From Cytophagales bacterium (lineage in GTDB: Bacteria > Bacteroidota > Bacteroidia > Cytophagales > Cyclobacteriaceae), in NCBI GenBank assembly GCA_025359125.1, contig JANYHI010000055.1, positions 1 through 64,000 on the forward strand: 64,000 nucleotides of DNA. Direction: 5' to 3'. Shown here piece by piece: positions 34,273 to 44,400 of the stretch (within the stretch, counting starts at the first letter, position 1; every line of letters starts with the position of its first letter). A model generated the notes under the pieces. The model saw only the letters and a program-made list of their open reading frames with translations, made no database searches and was not told the DNA's origin. Made by a program: the position numbers and the translations under genes.

Positions 34273-35412
34273 ATGAAAAGAATTTTATCCGTTACTATTT
34301 TCCTGTTAGCAGCGGTGTCTTTAATTCAACTTCAAAGTTGTTCAAAGTCAGACCCAGCCCCAGCAGCAGTCGCTATTTTTCCAGATGTGAAATCATATTT
34401 TGATGCTGCGTATGTAGCCCCACAAAGTTTTCAAGATAATGGAATGACCAACGCCATCGTAGATGGAACATCTGCTCTCGTTATTAAAGATTTAGTTGGT
34501 GATAATCATCTTATTTGGTCAAACGACCGAGTGGTTCCTTCGCCTATGTGGCCCAATCCACCTGTTTACCACGTAGATGGTAGTATTGGGTACATCTTGG
34601 TTCCTAATGTTGATAAATCTCGTTGGGTTAGCAAGTTATTCGCAAAAAAAGCACAGCCATTTGATTTGTATGTAGCATTGCGGGATTTGGAAGCAGTATC
34701 ATTCGAAGGATATTTTGCTGTTACATTAGGTATGAGAAATAGAGGTGATCATGTAGAAATTAGTTTGACGGATGGGGCAAATACGGTTAGCCCTCAGATG
34801 AATCCGCCATTATTAGAGTTTAATAAAATTTCAATTGTTAGAATTAGATTTGATGGAGCTAATTCTAAACTCTTTATTAACAACGTTCAAGTTCAACCCA
34901 ATACAGTTGATGTTGGCACAGGTGGAATCAATCAAATAGGCTATGGAACGGTATCGCACGTTGCTCAGCATGATTTCTTTGGTATGTGGGTTAAGTTTGG
35001 CACTATATCAGATACTGACCATGCTACTATCTATAAGACACTTTCTGATTTTTATAAGCCAGGAACATTTCCTGATAAACCTTTGGCAACTAATATAAAG
35101 GCAACTTGGAATACAACCTCTAAAGCATGGGAGGCAAAATATACATATCAGGGTACTAATCCTGAGGACAAAACAAAAACAGAGTACCGCTGGGGCTATC
35201 ATGATAGATCACAAGATCTCAATACGGCAAACTTATTGACTACTAGTCAAGCATCTGCCTCGAGCTTGATACGGGCTAGCTTTAATACCATTTGGACACA
35301 GCCAGGACTGAATAAAGTAGATGTTTTTTGTTCGGTAAAGGTTTATGATAACAAAGGTAATTCATGGGATCACTTTGTCCGATCTCCGCCTACACCTGAC
35401 AATGTTCCTTAA
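34273..35412 (+). CDS. lipoprotein with LamG/concanavalin-like domain, unknown role
   Basis: A 379-residue lipoprotein (signal ending LIQLQSC, C23). Residues about 40-265 look like a jelly-roll/LamG module, with VRIRFDGANSKLFINNVQVQ characteristic of such domains. A second strand-rich domain (about 275-375) follows with KATWNTTSKAWEAKYTY. It probably sits on the cell surface or in the periplasm and may bind glycan. It has its own promoter candidate and is flanked by two minus-strand GT-C-like genes. No closer family is recognised. Confidence 0.65.
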   Translation: MKRILSVTIFLLAAVSLIQLQSCSKSDPAPAAVAIFPDVKSYFDAAYVAPQSFQDNGMTNAIVDGTSALVIKDLVGDNHLIWSNDRVVPSPMWPNPPVYHVDGSIGYILVPNVDKSRWVSKLFAKKAQPFDLYVALRDLEAVSFEGYFAVTLGMRNRGDHVEISLTDGANTVSPQMNPPLLEFNKISIVRIRFDGANSKLFINNVQVQPNTVDVGTGGINQIGYGTVSHVAQHDFFGMWVKFGTISDTDHATIYKTLSDFYKPGTFPDKPLATNIKATWNTTSKAWEAKYTYQGTNPEDKTKTEYRWGYHDRSQDLNTANLLTTSQASASSLIRASFNTIWTQPGLNKVDVFCSVKVYDNKGNSWDHFVRSPPTPDNVP

Positions 35413-35429
35413 TAATCATTTAAAAATTT

Positions 35430-35477
35430 CTATGCTTGCCTTTCTGAATTTAATTTGAAAAAGTAAGGCAAGCATAG
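35430..35477. terminator. 13-bp inverted repeat over a stop codon, possible terminator
   Basis: CTATGCTTGCCTT (35430-35442) and AAGGCAAGCATAG (35465-35477) are perfect inverted copies, 22 bp apart. On the minus strand the repeat contains the last codons and the TAG stop of the 35430-36605 gene and is followed by AAATTTTT, so it could terminate that transcript. It also lies 18 bp after the stop of the convergent lipoprotein gene. Confidence 0.5.
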
Positions 35478-36605
35478 TATTCCAAAATAAATTTGGGTGC
35501 CAGCTACAGCAATCCAACTAGTGTAGGGGATATCAAATTCGCTTCGTATAATGTAGTTGTTCAAATTTCTGACTATCTCTAAACTAGCACCTGCAATTAC
35601 TACAAATGCCAGTATTGCAAGGCAGGCAAACAATTTACTACCAACATATTCTTGAATAAGGGTTTTATTTCCTTTGTAGTAAAGTATTACAGCGTATATC
35701 ACCCACGGTGCAAGCAAATAAATAATCCTGATTTCGTTAAAAATGCCACCTAAAAAAGTGGTAATCATTACCAAAAAGAAAACTGATAACGATGAGTTGT
35801 GAAGGATGTCGCTATCTATTTTATTTTTTTTAAAATCAATTATGTGTAAAAGAAAAGGCATCCAAAGTATTCCAAACGAAATATAAGTGAACCCAATCAC
35901 CTGAAGTAAATGAGTTCTGTTCCAATTAAAACCTTCCCAATGGTTATAGTCCGTGGGCTCGATGTAAAACCTAATTCCAAAAAATAGTGCGAAGCAAAGT
36001 CCTGCAATGGCAGTACGGATTACTAGTTTTTGCTGCTGGTTAAAGAAAAGATTTACAAATGGCAAGAGCAATAGTGTTTCACGACAAAAAACGCCTAGCA
36101 CAAAAAAGAGCAATATTAGTTGTATGTTATTTTTCATGATTGCCACCAGTCCAAGAAGTAAAATCGAATAGGCCAATGTGTCTTCTCGGGTATGCACAGG
36201 TACATTATATGCCAATGACATAGCGGGTAGCAGAGCGAAGATTATCGCACCCGCTAATGCATAAATTTTGAGTTTTGTTTGACTTAAAAAATAGTAAAAA
36301 AGACAAATGGCTAAATAGTGAAAAATAAATGCCATAATTCGATAGGTATTAAAGAAGAGCTCATTGTCGTATCGGTTACTAGATAGAATTTGGTAAACGC
36401 CAACAACAATAGCGCGATGCAAAACCCGATACTTGAACGGAGCTTCTTGAGAAATTTTCCACTGATACAATGAATCAGCAGATGATTTTAGTTCACCGCC
36501 TAAATTGAGCTTATGGTTGAGTGAACCATTGATTAATACATTACTCACAAAAAAAGTTATGCTGGCTATTGCTAGCAGAATTATTAAGTGCTTAGGGTAT
36601 TTCAA
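35430..36605 (-). CDS. multi-pass membrane protein, GT-C-like, unknown
   Basis: A 391-residue protein with about ten membrane segments and few soluble loops. The first extracytoplasmic loop carries SADSLYQWKISQEAPFKYRVLHRAI, and a later loop has VPVHTREDTLAYS. Acidic residues in such loops resemble GT-C membrane glycosyltransferases, but no family signature is certain. It diverges from the UbiA-type gene of the arabinose-donor cassette (67 bp between starts), which makes it a candidate transferase or helper for that pathway. Confidence 0.6.
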   Translation of the reverse strand: MKYPKHLIILLAIASITFFVSNVLINGSLNHKLNLGGELKSSADSLYQWKISQEAPFKYRVLHRAIVVGVYQILSSNRYDNELFFNTYRIMAFIFHYLAICLFYYFLSQTKLKIYALAGAIIFALLPAMSLAYNVPVHTREDTLAYSILLLGLVAIMKNNIQLILLFFVLGVFCRETLLLLPFVNLFFNQQQKLVIRTAIAGLCFALFFGIRFYIEPTDYNHWEGFNWNRTHLLQVIGFTYISFGILWMPFLLHIIDFKKNKIDSDILHNSSLSVFFLVMITTFLGGIFNEIRIIYLLAPWVIYAVILYYKGNKTLIQEYVGSKLFACLAILAFVVIAGASLEIVRNLNNYIIRSEFDIPYTSWIAVAGTQIYFGILCLPYFFKLNSERQA

Positions 36606-36672
36606 GCCAACAGTGTTTTAACAAAAATATTCTTTTTAAAGCCTTCAATGGTGTATTTTTAGCTTTAAATTA

Positions 36673-37572
36673 ATGGCTTCAATATCGGCTAAAATGATCA
36701 GTCTGCGAAATGTATTTAATCTGCTTAGAATAGAACACTGGATCAAAAATCTGTTCCTTTTTATTCCCATTTTTTTCGCTGGTGAATTTTTGAATGCAGA
36801 TAAGTTAGGTCAAGTTGCCATCGCTTTTTTTGGTTTTTGTTGCACGGCTAGCGCTATTTATATTTTAAATGATTTGATGGATGTAAAATCGGATCGTCTT
36901 CATCCCGAAAAGTCAAAACGGCCAATCCCTTTAGGGCTAGTAAGCGTCTCAACTGCATGGGTGATTTTTACTATTTTAATATTGGTAGGAGTTTTAGTTT
37001 CTTTTCAGTTTACTCGCCAGTCTTTTATAATTTTACTAGGCAGTTACTTCTTTTTAAATGTTGGTTATTCGTTGGGATTAAAGCGCGTTCCCATTCTTGA
37101 AATACTGATTGTTTCCTCGGGCTTTGTCTTACGTGCAGTGGGGGGTGGTCTGGTTGCAGATGTAGATGTGTCGCAATGGATGTTGATGATGATTTTTTTG
37201 TTAGCGCTCTTTTTGGCTTTGGCAAAAAGGCGAGACGACTTATTGTTATTCGGCAAGTCCAGTAAGTCTGTTCGTGTAGCGTCCGAGCACTATAATTTGG
37301 AATATATCAATTCTTTATTAATTATGGTATCTGGTATCATCATCGTTGCTTATTTGATGTATGTGATTTCCCCCGAGGTCATCAACCGATTTCATTCAAA
37401 GTATTTATACATTACTTCAATTTTTGTGATTGCAGGAATGATGCGGTACTTGCAAATTACATTGGTGGAAAACAAGTCTGGTTCCCCTACTAAAATTTTG
37501 TATCGCGATAATTTTATTCGCATCGTGGTGATGCTTTGGGTAATTACGTTTTACTTTATTATTTATTTATAA
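36673..37572 (+). CDS. polyprenyl-phosphate phosphoribosyltransferase (UbiA superfamily, Rv3806c-like)
   Basis: A 299-residue UbiA-fold enzyme with about nine membrane segments. The first Asp-rich motif is N66-DLMDVKSDRLHPEKSKRP, and the HPxKxxRP extension is the mark of decaprenyl-phosphate phosphoribosyltransferases rather than quinone prenyltransferases. The second site includes LALAKRRDD. The reaction joins PRPP to polyprenyl phosphate, giving 5-phosphoribosyl-phosphoryl-polyprenol, first step to polyprenyl-phosphate arabinose. DprE1-, DprE2- and HAD-like genes follow with a 4-bp gap and then 4-bp overlaps, matching the whole pathway. An alternative start is M8. Confidence 0.88.
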   Translation: MASISAKMISLRNVFNLLRIEHWIKNLFLFIPIFFAGEFLNADKLGQVAIAFFGFCCTASAIYILNDLMDVKSDRLHPEKSKRPIPLGLVSVSTAWVIFTILILVGVLVSFQFTRQSFIILLGSYFFLNVGYSLGLKRVPILEILIVSSGFVLRAVGGGLVADVDVSQWMLMMIFLLALFLALAKRRDDLLLFGKSSKSVRVASEHYNLEYINSLLIMVSGIIIVAYLMYVISPEVINRFHSKYLYITSIFVIAGMMRYLQITLVENKSGSPTKILYRDNFIRIVVMLWVITFYFIIYL

Positions 37573-37576
37573 AAAA

Positions 37577-38899
37577 ATGCCCACCACTACTTCCATATCG
37601 AACTGGGGCAACTATCCAAAACTGGAAGCGATCGTAAATAGCTTTAAATCTATTAAAGAGCTAAAGTATTTGTTGAAAACCAATAACAACTTTATTGCTC
37701 GTGGCAACGGAAGGTGCTATGGTGATTCAAGTCTTCACAGCCATATTCTATCTACTACTAAGTACAATAATATCTTAGCATTTGACTCAACTAAGGGTTT
37801 GATTACATGCCAAGCCGGTGTCTCGTTCGATGAATTGATTCATTTTTTAGTACCCAAAGGTTTTTTTCTGCCCGTTACGCCTGGCACTAAATTTATTACG
37901 GTAGGGGGGGCGGTGGCTTCCGATATTCATGGTAAGAATCATCACCAGGATGGATCTTTTGGAAGGCATATTGTAGTAATGGATGTTTTGATTGCGGCTG
38001 GTGAAGTAGTTACATGTAGTAATCAAATAAATTCTGAATTGTTTAATGCTACATGCGGTGGCATGGGTCTCACCGGTATTATTTTACAAGTTACTTTTTC
38101 TCTAAAACGAATTTCGAGTTACGAGATTGACCAAGTATCAATAAAGGCGCACAATCTTGAAGAGGTTTTTAAGTTGTTTGAAGAATATAAAAACGCTACT
38201 TATTCGGTGGCATGGATCGATTGTTTACAAAGCGGTGAATCGCTTGGTAGAAGTATATTAATGGTAGGCGAGCATTCAGATAATATTCAACGTAATAAAT
38301 TTAGGTCAGAACGAAAATTCTCAATTCCATTTAACTTTCCGAGTTGGGTGTTGAATAAATGGAGCATCAAAATTTTTAATTTTTTGTTTTACCATAAACT
38401 GATTAAGAAGAAAGTAAGATCAAGAGTAAGCCTCGATCAATTTTTTTATCCACTTGACTTTATTGGTAGATGGAATAAAATGTATGGCAAAAATGGATTT
38501 GTCCAATATCAATTTGTATTGCCACTGGTTCAAAGCAAAGAAGGATTAAAAAAAATCCTGACAGCGATTGGTAACAGTGGTTCTGGATCTTTTTTAGCTG
38601 TCCTTAAATTATTTGGTGAACAAGACAGCGGATTGATCTCGTTTCCTATGAAAGGCTATACATTGGCATTGGACTTTCCGATGAGAAAAGGATTGTTTGA
38701 ATTTTTGGACAAGCTGGATGCTCTGGTGTTAGAACACGGAGGACGAATCTACCTCACCAAAGACGCGCGAATGAAAAAAGAGATTTTTTGGGATTCATAC
38801 CAGCGAGCAAAAGAATTTGAAAAAGTAGTGCTTCATTATAATCCCAATCTTAATTTTCGATCATCTCAATCAGATCGGCTAGCCATCACTAAACTATGA
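37577..38899 (+). CDS. FAD-linked oxidase, DprE1-like (polyprenylphosphoryl-ribose oxidase)
   Basis: A 440-residue FAD enzyme of the VAO/PCMH fold. FAD-binding elements are GNGRCYGDSSLHS (residues about 44-56) and GGAVASDIHGKNHHQDGSFG (about 114-133), the latter almost diagnostic of DprE1. The C-terminal part (EQDSGLISFPMKGYTLALDFP, YLTKDARM) also fits. It would oxidise the 2-hydroxyl of polyprenylphosphoryl-ribose to the keto intermediate. It is translationally coupled to the DprE2-like gene by an ATGA overlap. Confidence 0.88.
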   Translation: MPTTTSISNWGNYPKLEAIVNSFKSIKELKYLLKTNNNFIARGNGRCYGDSSLHSHILSTTKYNNILAFDSTKGLITCQAGVSFDELIHFLVPKGFFLPVTPGTKFITVGGAVASDIHGKNHHQDGSFGRHIVVMDVLIAAGEVVTCSNQINSELFNATCGGMGLTGIILQVTFSLKRISSYEIDQVSIKAHNLEEVFKLFEEYKNATYSVAWIDCLQSGESLGRSILMVGEHSDNIQRNKFRSERKFSIPFNFPSWVLNKWSIKIFNFLFYHKLIKKKVRSRVSLDQFFYPLDFIGRWNKMYGKNGFVQYQFVLPLVQSKEGLKKILTAIGNSGSGSFLAVLKLFGEQDSGLISFPMKGYTLALDFPMRKGLFEFLDKLDALVLEHGGRIYLTKDARMKKEIFWDSYQRAKEFEKVVLHYNPNLNFRSSQSDRLAITKL

Positions 38900-39624
38900 C
38901 CGCCTTATTATTTGGAGCTACCTCCGATATTGCCATTGCATTGGCCAAGTGTCTAGCTAAAAATAAATACAACTTGCAATTGGCTGGGCGCGATATGGAA
39001 GTGATGACTGGCCTTAAAAGCAACATTGAGATTCAACAACAGGTTAGAGTATCCATTTACGAATTTGATGCAGAAAAATTTGATGGGCATGCCGCTTGGT
39101 ATGATCAATTGCTACCTAAACCTGATATCGTAATTTTGGTTTTTGGTTATTTAGGTAATCATCAAAAAGCACTTGAGGATTGGAAGGAAAGCAAACGAAT
39201 TTTAGATACCAATTATGTGGGTGCTGTTTCTATTTTAAATATTGTAGCTAATGATTTTGCGAATCGAAAGCAAGGTGTTATTGTAGGTATTAGTTCGGTA
39301 GCAGGCAATAGGGGTAGAATGTCTAATTATTTGTATGGTAGTGCGAAAGCAGGCCTAACCGCATATTTATCTGGCTTGCGCAACCGTTTGTATCATTCGG
39401 GAGTTCACGTGCTCACTGTTATGCCTGGCTTTGTTCGCACACAGATGACCGAGGGTTTAAAGTTGCCACCCTTGGTTACGGCAGAGCCTGATCAAGTTGC
39501 TCAAAAAATTGTGAATGCCATAGCAGGCAAACGAAACACTTTATACGTCTTGCCAATTTGGCGTTTGATTATGTTGGTTATTCGCAATATTCCAGAATTC
39601 ATTTTTAAGAAATTGAAACTGTGA
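38896..39624 (+). CDS. SDR family reductase, DprE2-like
   Basis: A 242-residue short-chain dehydrogenase/reductase. The nucleotide-binding start is LLFGATSDIAIALAKCLA, and the catalytic set is ISSVAGNRGRMSNYLYGSAKAGL (Ser, Tyr-x3-Lys), with PGFVRTQMT after it. The RGR-N-x-x-YGSxKAG form is typical of DprE2-type enzymes. It would reduce the 2-keto intermediate made by the DprE1-like protein, yielding polyprenylphosphoryl-arabinose. It overlaps both neighbours by 4 bp (ATGA before, GTGA after). Confidence 0.87.
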   Translation: MTALLFGATSDIAIALAKCLAKNKYNLQLAGRDMEVMTGLKSNIEIQQQVRVSIYEFDAEKFDGHAAWYDQLLPKPDIVILVFGYLGNHQKALEDWKESKRILDTNYVGAVSILNIVANDFANRKQGVIVGISSVAGNRGRMSNYLYGSAKAGLTAYLSGLRNRLYHSGVHVLTVMPGFVRTQMTEGLKLPPLVTAEPDQVAQKIVNAIAGKRNTLYVLPIWRLIMLVIRNIPEFIFKKLKL

Positions 39625-40211
39625 AACGCGGTTTAGCTCTTTTTGATTTTGATGGCACCATCACAAAACACGATACCCTTTTTGAATTTATAATTTTCCA
39701 CAAAGGACTGCTGACTTTTTTAGTTGGAATGATCTGGCTTTCACCTAGTCTTACTTTGTTTAAACTTAAGATGGTTAGTGGCAGCGTAGTTAAAGAAAAA
39801 GTGTTTAGGTATTTTTTCAAGGGCATGAGTTTCTCTAGTTTCGAAATACTTTGCGCAGATTTTACTCAATTACAACTACCAAAATTGATTCGACCAAAAG
39901 CTTTAGATAAAATCAAACAGCATAAAAACAACGGAGACCGTGTTGTGGTGGTGAGTGCTTCGATCCAAAGTTGGATACAGGGTTGGTGCAATGCGCAAGA
40001 CATTGAGTTAATTGCCACCCAAATTGAAATTTCCAATAATACCATTACTGGTAAACTTAGTTCACCGAATTGCAACAGATTGGAAAAGGTGACTCGAATC
40101 AAAAATTACTTGACTTTATCTGACTACAATCCAATTTATGCCTATGGTAATAGTTCAGGTGATAAGCCCATGCTGGATTTAGCAACTCATCGTTTTTATA
40201 AAGAGTTTTAG
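39621..40211 (+). CDS. HAD-IB family phosphatase
   Basis: A 196-residue HAD hydrolase. Motif I is FDFDGTITKHD, motif II VVVVSAS, and motif IV YGNSSGDKPML; the asparagine in YGNSSGD is a variant of the usual YGDSxGD. The probable start is GTG at 39621, overlapping the SDR stop as GTGA. In this cassette the missing step is removal of the 5-phosphate from phosphoribosyl-phosphoryl-polyprenol, and this phosphatase is the obvious candidate (inference). Its end overlaps the convergent acyltransferase by 4 bp. Confidence 0.87.
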   Translation: MKRGLALFDFDGTITKHDTLFEFIIFHKGLLTFLVGMIWLSPSLTLFKLKMVSGSVVKEKVFRYFFKGMSFSSFEILCADFTQLQLPKLIRPKALDKIKQHKNNGDRVVVVSASIQSWIQGWCNAQDIELIATQIEISNNTITGKLSSPNCNRLEKVTRIKNYLTLSDYNPIYAYGNSSGDKPMLDLATHRFYKEF

Positions 40212-41260
40212 CTGCCGATTACTAACCTACTTCGATCTTTAAATATTTTTTTGATTATCCAAACAGCAGCAACGGATATCCCAATTATTGAAGCTGTGAA
40301 GACCAAATAAGCTATTCCATTTTGCAATCGAGACAAATTCAGATAATCCGTTATTCTTTCGGTCGCATTGATGAAATAAATATGAATGAAATATATTCCA
40401 AAACTGTAGTTTCCCAGCCGTGTTAACCATTCAATTTTCTGTTCTTTGATACGATAAAATACTACCAATAGAATAACTGCTAACGTCATCTCCTTCAGCT
40501 TGCTCAAGTTGAAGATTGTAGTGAAGTAATGCGGTCTCTCTTCAAAGAAATTCAAGTGTTGCGGATGAATGATCTGAGATACTTCTAAGCACAATACTAG
40601 AAAATAGAATAGGGTAAGGCTTGCGAGAATCCAATTATTAATGATTAGTAGTTTCTCTTTATGATAGCTTGCCCACATTCCAAAAACGTAAACAGGTAGG
40701 AAGTATAGCAACGACTCGCCAATATTACCATAGTAGCCATATGCATATGTGAATAATCCAGATAGTGCAATCAAGCCTCCTGCCCAAGCAAAAAGTTTGG
40801 CTTTTTGAAATCGAAATAGGAGTGGGGCCATGCAATAGATTACCGCAATCATAGGAATAAAATAAAATGGCCCAGAATGTTTACCCGTTGCTAATAAGTA
40901 AACGGCCTGAAAGGGTATTGACAAACTTTTGTAAAAGGGTGACATCCAATATGCGTCTGTTTCAAAAAATAGTTTATCAACAACTGCGGGTATGGATATT
41001 AATACATAGGGGAGAATCACGTACGTACCTTTCTTGAATATGTATTCATTGAATCGGAAAGAGTTTGCGTTTAAATGTTGGAATAGAAATCCGGCAATGA
41101 ATACAAACAGAATAGTGGAGGAATCCAGGAAATGGGTCAAAAACTTATTAATTATCGAATCATTTGGCCAATGGAGTGACGTGCGACAATGAACACTTAC
41201 TATCAACACGATGGCTAGCCCTCGGAAGGTGTGTATGAACTGAAGGAATTTGTTGTTCAC
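40208..41260 (-). CDS. acyltransferase 3 family membrane protein
   Basis: A 350-residue protein with about ten membrane segments. The family start FRGLAIVLIVSVHCRTSLHW carries the conserved histidine, followed by FVFIAGFLFQHLN and, near the end, RLGNYSFGIYFIHIYF. Members (OafA, NodX, WecH) O-acetylate or O-acylate sugars in polysaccharides. It sits at the end of the polysaccharide region and would modify the surface glycan made here. It converges on the HAD gene. Confidence 0.86.
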   Translation of the reverse strand: MNNKFLQFIHTFRGLAIVLIVSVHCRTSLHWPNDSIINKFLTHFLDSSTILFVFIAGFLFQHLNANSFRFNEYIFKKGTYVILPYVLISIPAVVDKLFFETDAYWMSPFYKSLSIPFQAVYLLATGKHSGPFYFIPMIAVIYCMAPLLFRFQKAKLFAWAGGLIALSGLFTYAYGYYGNIGESLLYFLPVYVFGMWASYHKEKLLIINNWILASLTLFYFLVLCLEVSQIIHPQHLNFFEERPHYFTTIFNLSKLKEMTLAVILLVVFYRIKEQKIEWLTRLGNYSFGIYFIHIYFINATERITDYLNLSRLQNGIAYLVFTASIIGISVAAVWIIKKIFKDRSRLVIGS

Positions 41261-41450
41261 AAAGAAGGGGTAGTCAATAATTTGAAATGCAAGTAAGCAT
41301 TTATTGGGCTTAGATTAAATTTATCAAAGACTTTCGATACGCAAAGGTTGACTCATAATTATCAAAATAAATGAACCCGTTTTTAGTGAGCCGCTTTATT
41401 TTTGTTAGGATTGGCATAGATCCGTTTCGAGTACTAGTACTTGTAAATAA

Positions 41451-44400
41451 TTACTTAACTATCAATTTTTGATAAACTACCTTATCACCTTGTTTAACTT
41501 TCACTATATAAATTCCCGAAGATATTTTTTGTTGAAGTTGCACGCCCTTGGTATAATCTTCTATAGATAGGGGCAATGTGGCCAAGTCTCGGCCTATCAT
41601 ATCGATTACATTCACCTGCAAAGACTCTAACGAAGAGCTATTTCCGCTTACAGTAAAATGCCCTGATTCAGAAGGGTTAGGAAACACCGTCAAAATAAAA
41701 GGTCGATTGCCACTGTCTTCAATAGCGGTCACTAGGTACGGAGCAGAGACTCTTGCACAATAAGTATTTTTTGCTTGCACAGAGTAGCTGCCCGATAACG
41801 TTGGTTGCAACTCTATCATATTGGCACCAGCAATCGGAGTACCGTCTAACAACCATTGCAATGATTGAATCGCATTGGTCTTAAGTATGCCTTCAGTCAT
41901 GGAAATGGTAGGCAAATCCAACGAATCGGCTCTTACCAAAATAATGGTCGGTGCTCCTTTACAGCCACTAGCATTGATTGCCGTTACTTGATATGCATTG
42001 ATCGGATTAATTACTGAGATCCGTAATGTTCCTCCGGTTTCGCGTAGTACTTGACCAGAGCTTGCATTTTCCCATTGGTATTTTGTTCCCGTGCCACTGG
42101 CAGTCAAATCAAATGGGCTTCCCAAGCAGGCACTTACAGATGACTGAGTAGTTACGGTAGGTAATTCTGAAATTGAAATTGTTTTTGTGTTAACAAGCAG
42201 GGTAGATGAACATCCTGGAAAAGAAGATCGCACACGAAGGGTGTTTTGATTGGCTGCTAAATCTTTGACCGGCACCATCAAGTAGATGGTCTCTCCGTTT
42301 CCCATCACTTGTGAAGACAAGATAGAATTACTCGTACTCAAGGCTTCGTAAGCAACACCTGATTGACTGTTGCGAACTTCCACCATCACACTTTCTTCTG
42401 AACGACAGAAAATATCTTTTTGAGTAGCCACAATATTATTAGAAATAATACTTGGTCGTGTCAATTGAAGCGATAACCTGTTTTGGTAAGAGGCAGCATC
42501 TGTAGTAACGGTAATTGTATATTGTGGATTGCTGCTAGTAATATTCGTAGTCGTATTGGTGTAAGAATCTACCAACTTCACATTTGCTAAACTAAAATTA
42601 TCAAGATTCTCAAATTGCAAGATGTATGTACCTGAATTGATAGTGGCTAAGTTGATAGGGATGATCTTATCGCAGAAAGAATTTTCTAAGTCATTCACAG
42701 CTAAGTCTACTCCATCAGCAGACAAGGTTGACAAATTAAAAAACGAATTTCTATTTTTAAAACCATCCCTGATTTTGTCGTAATTATCAGTGCCTCCATC
42801 TGTCAACTTCACATACGCATAATCTTGATAGGTGCCGTTGTTGATGGATATCGAAAATAAGTAGTTGGGGGCATCGTTTCCTGTTCTGTAGAAGTTTGTA
42901 TTGCTAGACGCTGGCTGAGCAGTTTTCGCAGCCTCGGTAACTTGCAATGAAGGATTTGTAGTGCTTGTCTGTACCCAGAATGCTTGGCCTGCTGGGATTT
43001 GACCATTTGTTAATGTCCCGCTGTTGCTCTGACGATCCCACGTTCTCCATTGAATTCCACCACCTACTAGGTTTTCCCTTACGTAAACTACATTGCTCAC
43101 TCCACTAGATGTCCATCCGTTGTTTGACCAGATAATATCTGAGGGGTATGGATTACCCAATAAGTTCCATCCCGTGGTGGAAGAAGGACTGTTAGTTCCT
43201 GTGAGAGAAAGATTAATGTTTCCTTGATTGGGAACACCTGTATTAGTCCAAGTAATGGGATTTGTTCCTTCTCGTATATATGCAGCATACCCTTTACCCA
43301 CTTGAATGGGTTCCGTATTAGCAGACACTGGATAGGCTAAATAACCAGCAGTTCCTATTCCCCTAGTTTCATTATAATCAAACATAGAAGAATTGCTGCT
43401 TAGGCCAGTGCCTGTACTAGCACCGGAAAAACTTCCCGTTATCGGAAAATTATTTTGCCAATTTGCTACGGTAAGGCTAGCCACCGGAGTTGAGATGTAT
43501 CGGTAAACACGTTTGGGGTCAACATATCTTTCTACGATCACGTTTCCGGTAATACTTCCCCCACCTGCAATTTGTTGAATGGAAGCACTGGCAGTAACTG
43601 TAGATTTTATCGTAACGTTTCCATTAGCAGCTAATGTGCCACTATTGATTTTCAGCCCATTGTAAATCTCCATCATGCTGCGGATTTGAATAATACCGAT
43701 GCCGGTCTCTTGCATGGTGAAGTTTGTCACTTTGTTGTTGGTAGCGTCAAAGTAGAAATTCGCATTGGTGGTGGCAGTAGTAGTGATTTGAATATTTCCA
43801 TTATTGATGGATAGTTTCCCTGTTGTATTTGTTGGGTTCACTGCTGCCTTATCTGTCAATGTAAGTGTGTTGTTTCCGATTACTAATGAACTCCCGCTTG
43901 CCAGATCCAGTCCACCCCCATTGGGCGAACCAAGGCTGAGTGTTTGAGCAGAGCTAGTGTTAAGCGTGATAACATCCGTTGAACCAGTTGTAATCTTGTA
44001 AAAAGATAAGTTGCTATTTGCGGTAAGGTTGTGTGAACTGTTATTTGCAAACAAAAGATTTACACGGTTGTCAGCAGAGACGGTAGCTACACTCGACCCA
44101 GTAATCAAATGGCTACCAATTTTTACGGTAGTGCTGTTCGATGATCCACCGTTTATTCCAACGCCATTTGTAAGCGTCAAATCTCCCTGAACTTCCAGTG
44201 TTCCAGAAGTTACGTTCTTCAACCCACTTCCATTCAAAACCAGATTTCCATAAGTGGCAATTGGTATTGAACTATAGGTATTATAGTTGACAGTTGAGGT
44301 GGGTGAAATCGTTTCAAAGGTGGGTTGAAAATCATAGTTAACATTTAGAGAAGCGGAACCATTAAGTTTGAGAATTCCTGTAATAGATTGATTGAGGGTA

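Noticed and set aside
34197-34403. 68-residue plus-strand ORF
   Set aside because: It overlaps the start and signal peptide of the LamG-like lipoprotein in another frame.
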